This document shows, piece after piece, positions 59,416-64,000 of a stretch of 64,000 nt of DNA (positions within the stretch are counted from its first letter, which is position 1; every line of letters starts with the position of its first letter). The notes beneath the pieces were generated by a model, which saw nothing but the letters and a program-made list of their open reading frames with translations, was not told where the DNA came from and made no database searches. Source of the stretch: Thunnus maccoyii (Eukaryota > Chordata > Actinopteri > Scombriformes > Scombridae); assembly GCF_910596095.1 (NCBI RefSeq), contig NC_056546.1, positions 20,364,425-20,428,424 on the forward strand, written 5' to 3'. The translations under genes and the position numbers were made by a program.

Positions 59416-61985
59416 CATACACAACATTTGTCAGGCTTCCTCTGGCCTGCAGACATGTTTGTTTGTGCTGAAGATGTGACCTGTTTGCATCATAGTCCTT
59501 GGCTCCGTATCTTTTTGGGCCCATGCCCAAATGAGAGTTTCCCTTGGCTAACACGGAAGGAGAGCCGGGCACTTCCTTCCCCGACTGTGCCTGGCATCTG
59601 TGTCTACTTAGGGGGTACACACCCACTGAACCCCTCCCACTCAAGATTTTGCTATTGTGCATGTTTTGATGCAGGCTTCATCTTCTTTGGGACATAAACG
59701 CAGATACATTGTCAAAGCAAATGTAGATGCAGTCTTTCTGTACACTGTTAAGACTCCGTATATTGAATTCAATATGGACAATTGTGCAGAGAATATACCG
59801 TAACTTCTAACTAAATCCTCCTTTATTAAAATAGGGCAGTAGTGCATGATCTTTTGCTTATCCATAGAACATCTGTTGCAGGTTATCATGTATGAAAAGG
59901 GTTTAATACATCAAACCTCTCATCTGGTGGATCTGGCTCTCAACTACAGTCAGTTAAAATACTTTCATCTTAAAATTAAATCAAAGTTGAACAATTTTAT
60001 GATGCAACCATTTCTTCAAACCAATTGGATCCTGTTACAAAAAGCAGACAAGTACAGGAAAGACAATATATTCATCATCATCATGAGCGAAATCTGAAAA
60101 CTAGCACCATTCACCATGGCGCTGTACTGTTGCTGCTCTATTGTCGCCTCTGAGCACTCAAGCTCCTATTTTCTCATGGAGATCGTTTTTGTCTGCTCAG
60201 ATATCCATGGTGAGGCCAGGAGAGGAGGTGTAGAAATAGGGGCATTGAGATTCATATCAGGACCACAAAGCGGTTTTTGTCTTGCCTCTTGGTGTGCAGC
60301 CTGGACCTGATGATTACAGGGCCTCTCCTGGATGCATGCAACCCCCACCACCACCACCATCACCCAGCTCTCTCCCATTACAGTAGATATCATTGCAAAG
60401 CTACGGATGAACCTTGATGTGTGTTGCTTAGTTTAATTGGTATTTTCCCACTGTTCTTGATAAAGTGGCCATTAGAGAATGTCAAGATGTAACAATTACT
60501 CTGTATTAATGTAATAAAGAATGTATCTAGAATATGGACTGGACGTTCTACATCCATGCACACTAACATACTGTAAATATGATATGGAGATTTCCAGTCA
60601 ACTATTTTTTTTCTGAAATAAAGCCATCCCACAAATAGGACAAAAACGTGTATATTTGTTCTTAACTAATCTCCCAGGCTAATTTAAAACAGTGATATTG
60701 GAGGGAGTGGAACAACTTCTAAATACAACATTTACATGTTATCACCATACAAAGTTGTAATGGTGAATACATTAGCAAACAATTGCTTAATTGTACATCT
60801 AGTAGAAACAGAGCAACATTAGCACTAATTTGGAGTAATTTTTCTTTCATTTACTCTTCTTTTAGCTCTGGTTTGGTCACCAACCAACTCCTAAGAAAAT
60901 ATCTGGAAATTTAGCCGCTAAAGGCTTCAGTTTGTTCACCAGCTAGCTTTATTTTGGTGCCGGCAGGTAGCGTACCGAGGGTTTATAAGATCTTTTTTGC
61001 TGAAAACAGCTGCCTGTTACTGTTGAAAACGACACTATTGAACCAAAATAGTAAAGTTGTGGGCCATAAAAACCGCAACAATTAGCTGAAAGATGCTAAA
61101 ACACTCTTTAGAGCTCAGGGGAACAGCAGAGTTGGGTGATAATTCTTTGTTAGTTTGTCACTAAAAGCGACTCCTTTCTCATTACATGTAGTCTTTTTAT
61201 CCATTGGTAATATAAAGATATGGATTAGTGCAGCTTTAAGATTTTATATATCATATGATATATTATGTACAGTACATGATATATACTACAGTATGGTAAT
61301 AATAACAATAAAAATAATAATAGATTTTATATCTAAAAGGGAAGTTTAAGTGATGAAAGTCCATATAACAGCTGAAGTTCAGCCATAAAAATTACTAAAA
61401 TATTCATTAGAGAAATTAAAAGACAAATTGCGGTTGATAAAACCACCACATTGTTTAGAAGAGGAGTTTATGGTTGGTAGCAGAATAACAATTCTACTGT
61501 GTTACCTTTGTTTTCCTGCATTAGAGCATTTAGAGCAAATGGTTGCCATATATCCTCCCCACTGTAACGATGATGGTGCTCCCACCTCATTAACAATACG
61601 TCAAGAAGAACATTACAAAATGGCCTCCACTCACAGGAACAAAAAAGGGCCTGTTCCTATGTGACAGTACATCAGCGTGGTCAAGGCCAGTTAGAGTTTC
61701 TTTTTCGTTTTACAGCCACCCCTGCTGTGCTGCTGACTGCTGAGAGTATAGTTCCAGACCTTGTGGATTGGTTTGTCCTCATGGATTAAACTGAGGAACA
61801 GCTCAGCGTCACACAGCGGCATGGTTTTCCAGCAGTGCACCATGTGTGTCTCTTTAGCTTGGCTCTGTGCCCACGATGCTGAAAGACTGTGGAAGTGCAT
61901 TAGCGGCTCGCAGGGCTGTTTGCCACTCTAGTAACGCTACAGAGCACTTAGTGTATAAACCACATGCAACGTCATACACATTCAA

Positions 61986-62001
61986 ACACACACACACACA
62001 A
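61986..62001. repeat. (CA)n microsatellite
   Basis: About eight CA units. Confidence 0.8.
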
Positions 62002-64000
62002 CCTCACAATTATTCTTATACACGTTCTTGTCCAAAGACATTGTTGTACAGCAGTTGACAGCAGCCTTGGGGCAGAAACTGCAGACTGTTTGGAACAAGA
62101 TCAACTTGTACAAGAATACCACTTAGTGGTCTTAATGTGAATTGCAAGTCACAATAGTGCACACAAAGATTTACATAAGGAAAGAATTCAAAATTTCTTC
62201 ATCTCATCACATATGTTACATTTTATTATTCAAACTGAATGCTGACCTTTGACCTCTCTTTAATTTCACAATAGCTGTTAGATGCCTCCTTCAGGGTCTT
62301 CAGACAGACACACAGACACTAGGTGGGGCCAAAGTATAAAGATGAAATTCAGGGAGCAACGTCAGAGAAATTCACTGAGGAGCAGACAATTAGTGATATT
62401 TCATATTGAGGCTTTTGTATTTACAGAGTTGGTAAAGACTGCTGAGAGGTTCCACAGAATTATAGATTTATATGATGGTCTAATGTAAAAAGACGTTTCA
62501 ACACCACAGTTTTTGTTAACTGGCAGATGACAGAAAAAAGCAAAAGTAATCCCATTTCATTGTTTAAGTGAAAAAATTGTTGTAACATTACACCAAGGTT
62601 AATGATTTTCAATTTCACAATTTCAATTTGACTGCAGTGCTCAACAAGGGTACATAATACTATTTCATTTTGTAATAGAACAATTGGATTATAAAATGCA
62701 ATAAATCAGAAAAAATATTACGGCTGTGGAAACATAACATGAATGTGAATGTTGTGCTATATTTTCAAATTTCAGTGCAAGTAAGGAACAAGGCAAATGT
62801 GTATGTGCATAAATGTGTTAAGTTCATGAATGGATTGTATCCACGGTGTCCATGTGTTATCAGTAAACAGGCAGACTTGACGTCTGGCTGCTCGGCCTTC
62901 TTGGCCTGGTCTGATGTCTGCTGTGCAGAGAGATTGACAGGCCTGTACGTCAGCACCCATATTTCTCACCTATGATTCATACTGACTTTGTTTGGCCTCT
63001 GATGAGGGCTGCAGGCAGCCAGTTCCCGCTCGTCCCCCTCAGCCAGTCCTCAAATTCTTTGAGCTCAATATGGAGATCTTTCTCTTTCTCTCTTTCTTTT
63101 GAAGGAATTTCTTTTTTGATGAGACCCAAAATGGACTTTTATGAACTTATACAAATGAATGTTGATGTCAGCTACATTTCAGTGAGTATGTCTTGCATCA
63201 GTGACTGTGAGGGGTTTTAACATTGAGCTCAACTAAACTAAAATTTAAAAAAGAATTATAACATATGGATATGTATTATTTTTTTTACAGTAATTTCACA
63301 AACATGAGAGACGTGTTTCTATATTTTGACATTTAGCTCAAAAATAGGCAACTAGGTTGTTAAATGACATATTTGTCTATTAATTGAATTGTTTAATTGT
63401 GTAAAATAACATTTGTTCTTTGAAATCTGTGAAATGAAAAATACAGCAGATAAAAACTGAACATTATCAAATGTGAAAAACTAAATATAATGTTTTTCAA
63501 ATTGTAAATTCTACAAAACGTGTTGCTTTGTCAAAGATAATTCCCTCATGGTGTGTCCACGTGTAATGCTTGCACAAGGAGCAGAGTTTAACAGTCAGTT
63601 GGCAGAGCCTCACTGTATACACACCGTACACCATCATAAGAAATACACACTGACAGGCTGTGTGACATCACTCAGCTGTAAGTAATGATCCAAATGCGTG
63701 TTTGGTGGTTACATTAAAAGGCCTCCGTTTGACCGGGACGTTCAGTCCCAGGTGTTAGCATGTCAGCTCAGAGAGCAGCACACGTGTGTTCAACAGCAGA
63801 GTGAGTGGACCATGGTGAGTCAGTGGGTAGCATCATATAGCATCGAGGAGGTTGTTTGTCTTTTGTGGAGCCAGTAACAGCTCATCAGCGTGTGTGTGTG
63901 AGGTACAGAGGCGAGCGATGGTTTGATGGGGAGCTGATGAGGTCATGGCTCATGTCTCCTGCTTGCGTCACCACCTATAGGATGTGACTCCTGCCGGTAG

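Larger units (their letters stand above)
56257..64000. other. Probable long first intron or intergenic DNA
   Basis: No exon recognised. The stretch holds a 1.1 kb TTAA-flanked element (57903-59015), a sense LINE tail (59150-59415), a CCA/CAC-rich stretch near 60340-60365 and a short (CA)n at 61986-62001. The rest is AT-rich single-copy-looking DNA. Short open frames here show no family resemblance. Confidence 0.5.

Overview
The window is vertebrate nuclear DNA and almost certainly from a ray-finned (teleost, probably percomorph-like) fish. Genes are split by GT-AG introns, the intergenic DNA is AT-rich, and microsatellites, hAT-like MITEs and LINE tails of the kind common in fish genomes are present. 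The coding sequences look like fish orthologues of human proteins. Exons were placed by hand from splice sites, phase continuity and family knowledge.

Left part, minus strand (1-14694). An unrecognised, interrupted coding region (1066-2129) has its own poly(A) signal. Next come the first four coding exons of the receptor tyrosine kinase mertk (4832-6961), whose 3' part is not in the window. Then comes a complete 11-exon luteinizing hormone receptor gene, lhcgr (8460-14694, 717 aa). lhcgr ends about 1.5 kb upstream of the mertk start codon on the same strand.

Middle and right part, plus strand (16752-56256). The order is sft2d1 (8 exons, 160 aa), single-exon prr18 (249 aa), an unrecognised gene of at least 13 coding exons (34263-45150, 436 aa), and brachyury/tbxtb (8 exons, 436 aa) with a compact promoter. 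After a 7.5 kb gap lies one candidate first exon that may belong to pde10a. The order sft2d1-prr18-tbxt-pde10a is the human 6q27 order, so this half is an old syntenic block. mertk and lhcgr come from elsewhere in the human genome.

The genes do not form an operon or pathway. They cover LH signalling in gonads (lhcgr), clearance of apoptotic cells (mertk), Golgi/endosome membrane traffic (sft2d1), and mesoderm and notochord specification (tbxtb). The most interesting items are the unrecognised 13-exon gene between prr18 and tbxtb, the unusual neighbourhood of lhcgr, and the paired TCF/LEF-type sites before brachyury. Three strong hairpins and several non-autonomous transposons with readable ends also stand out. 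No rRNA, tRNA, CRISPR or clear retroviral element was seen.
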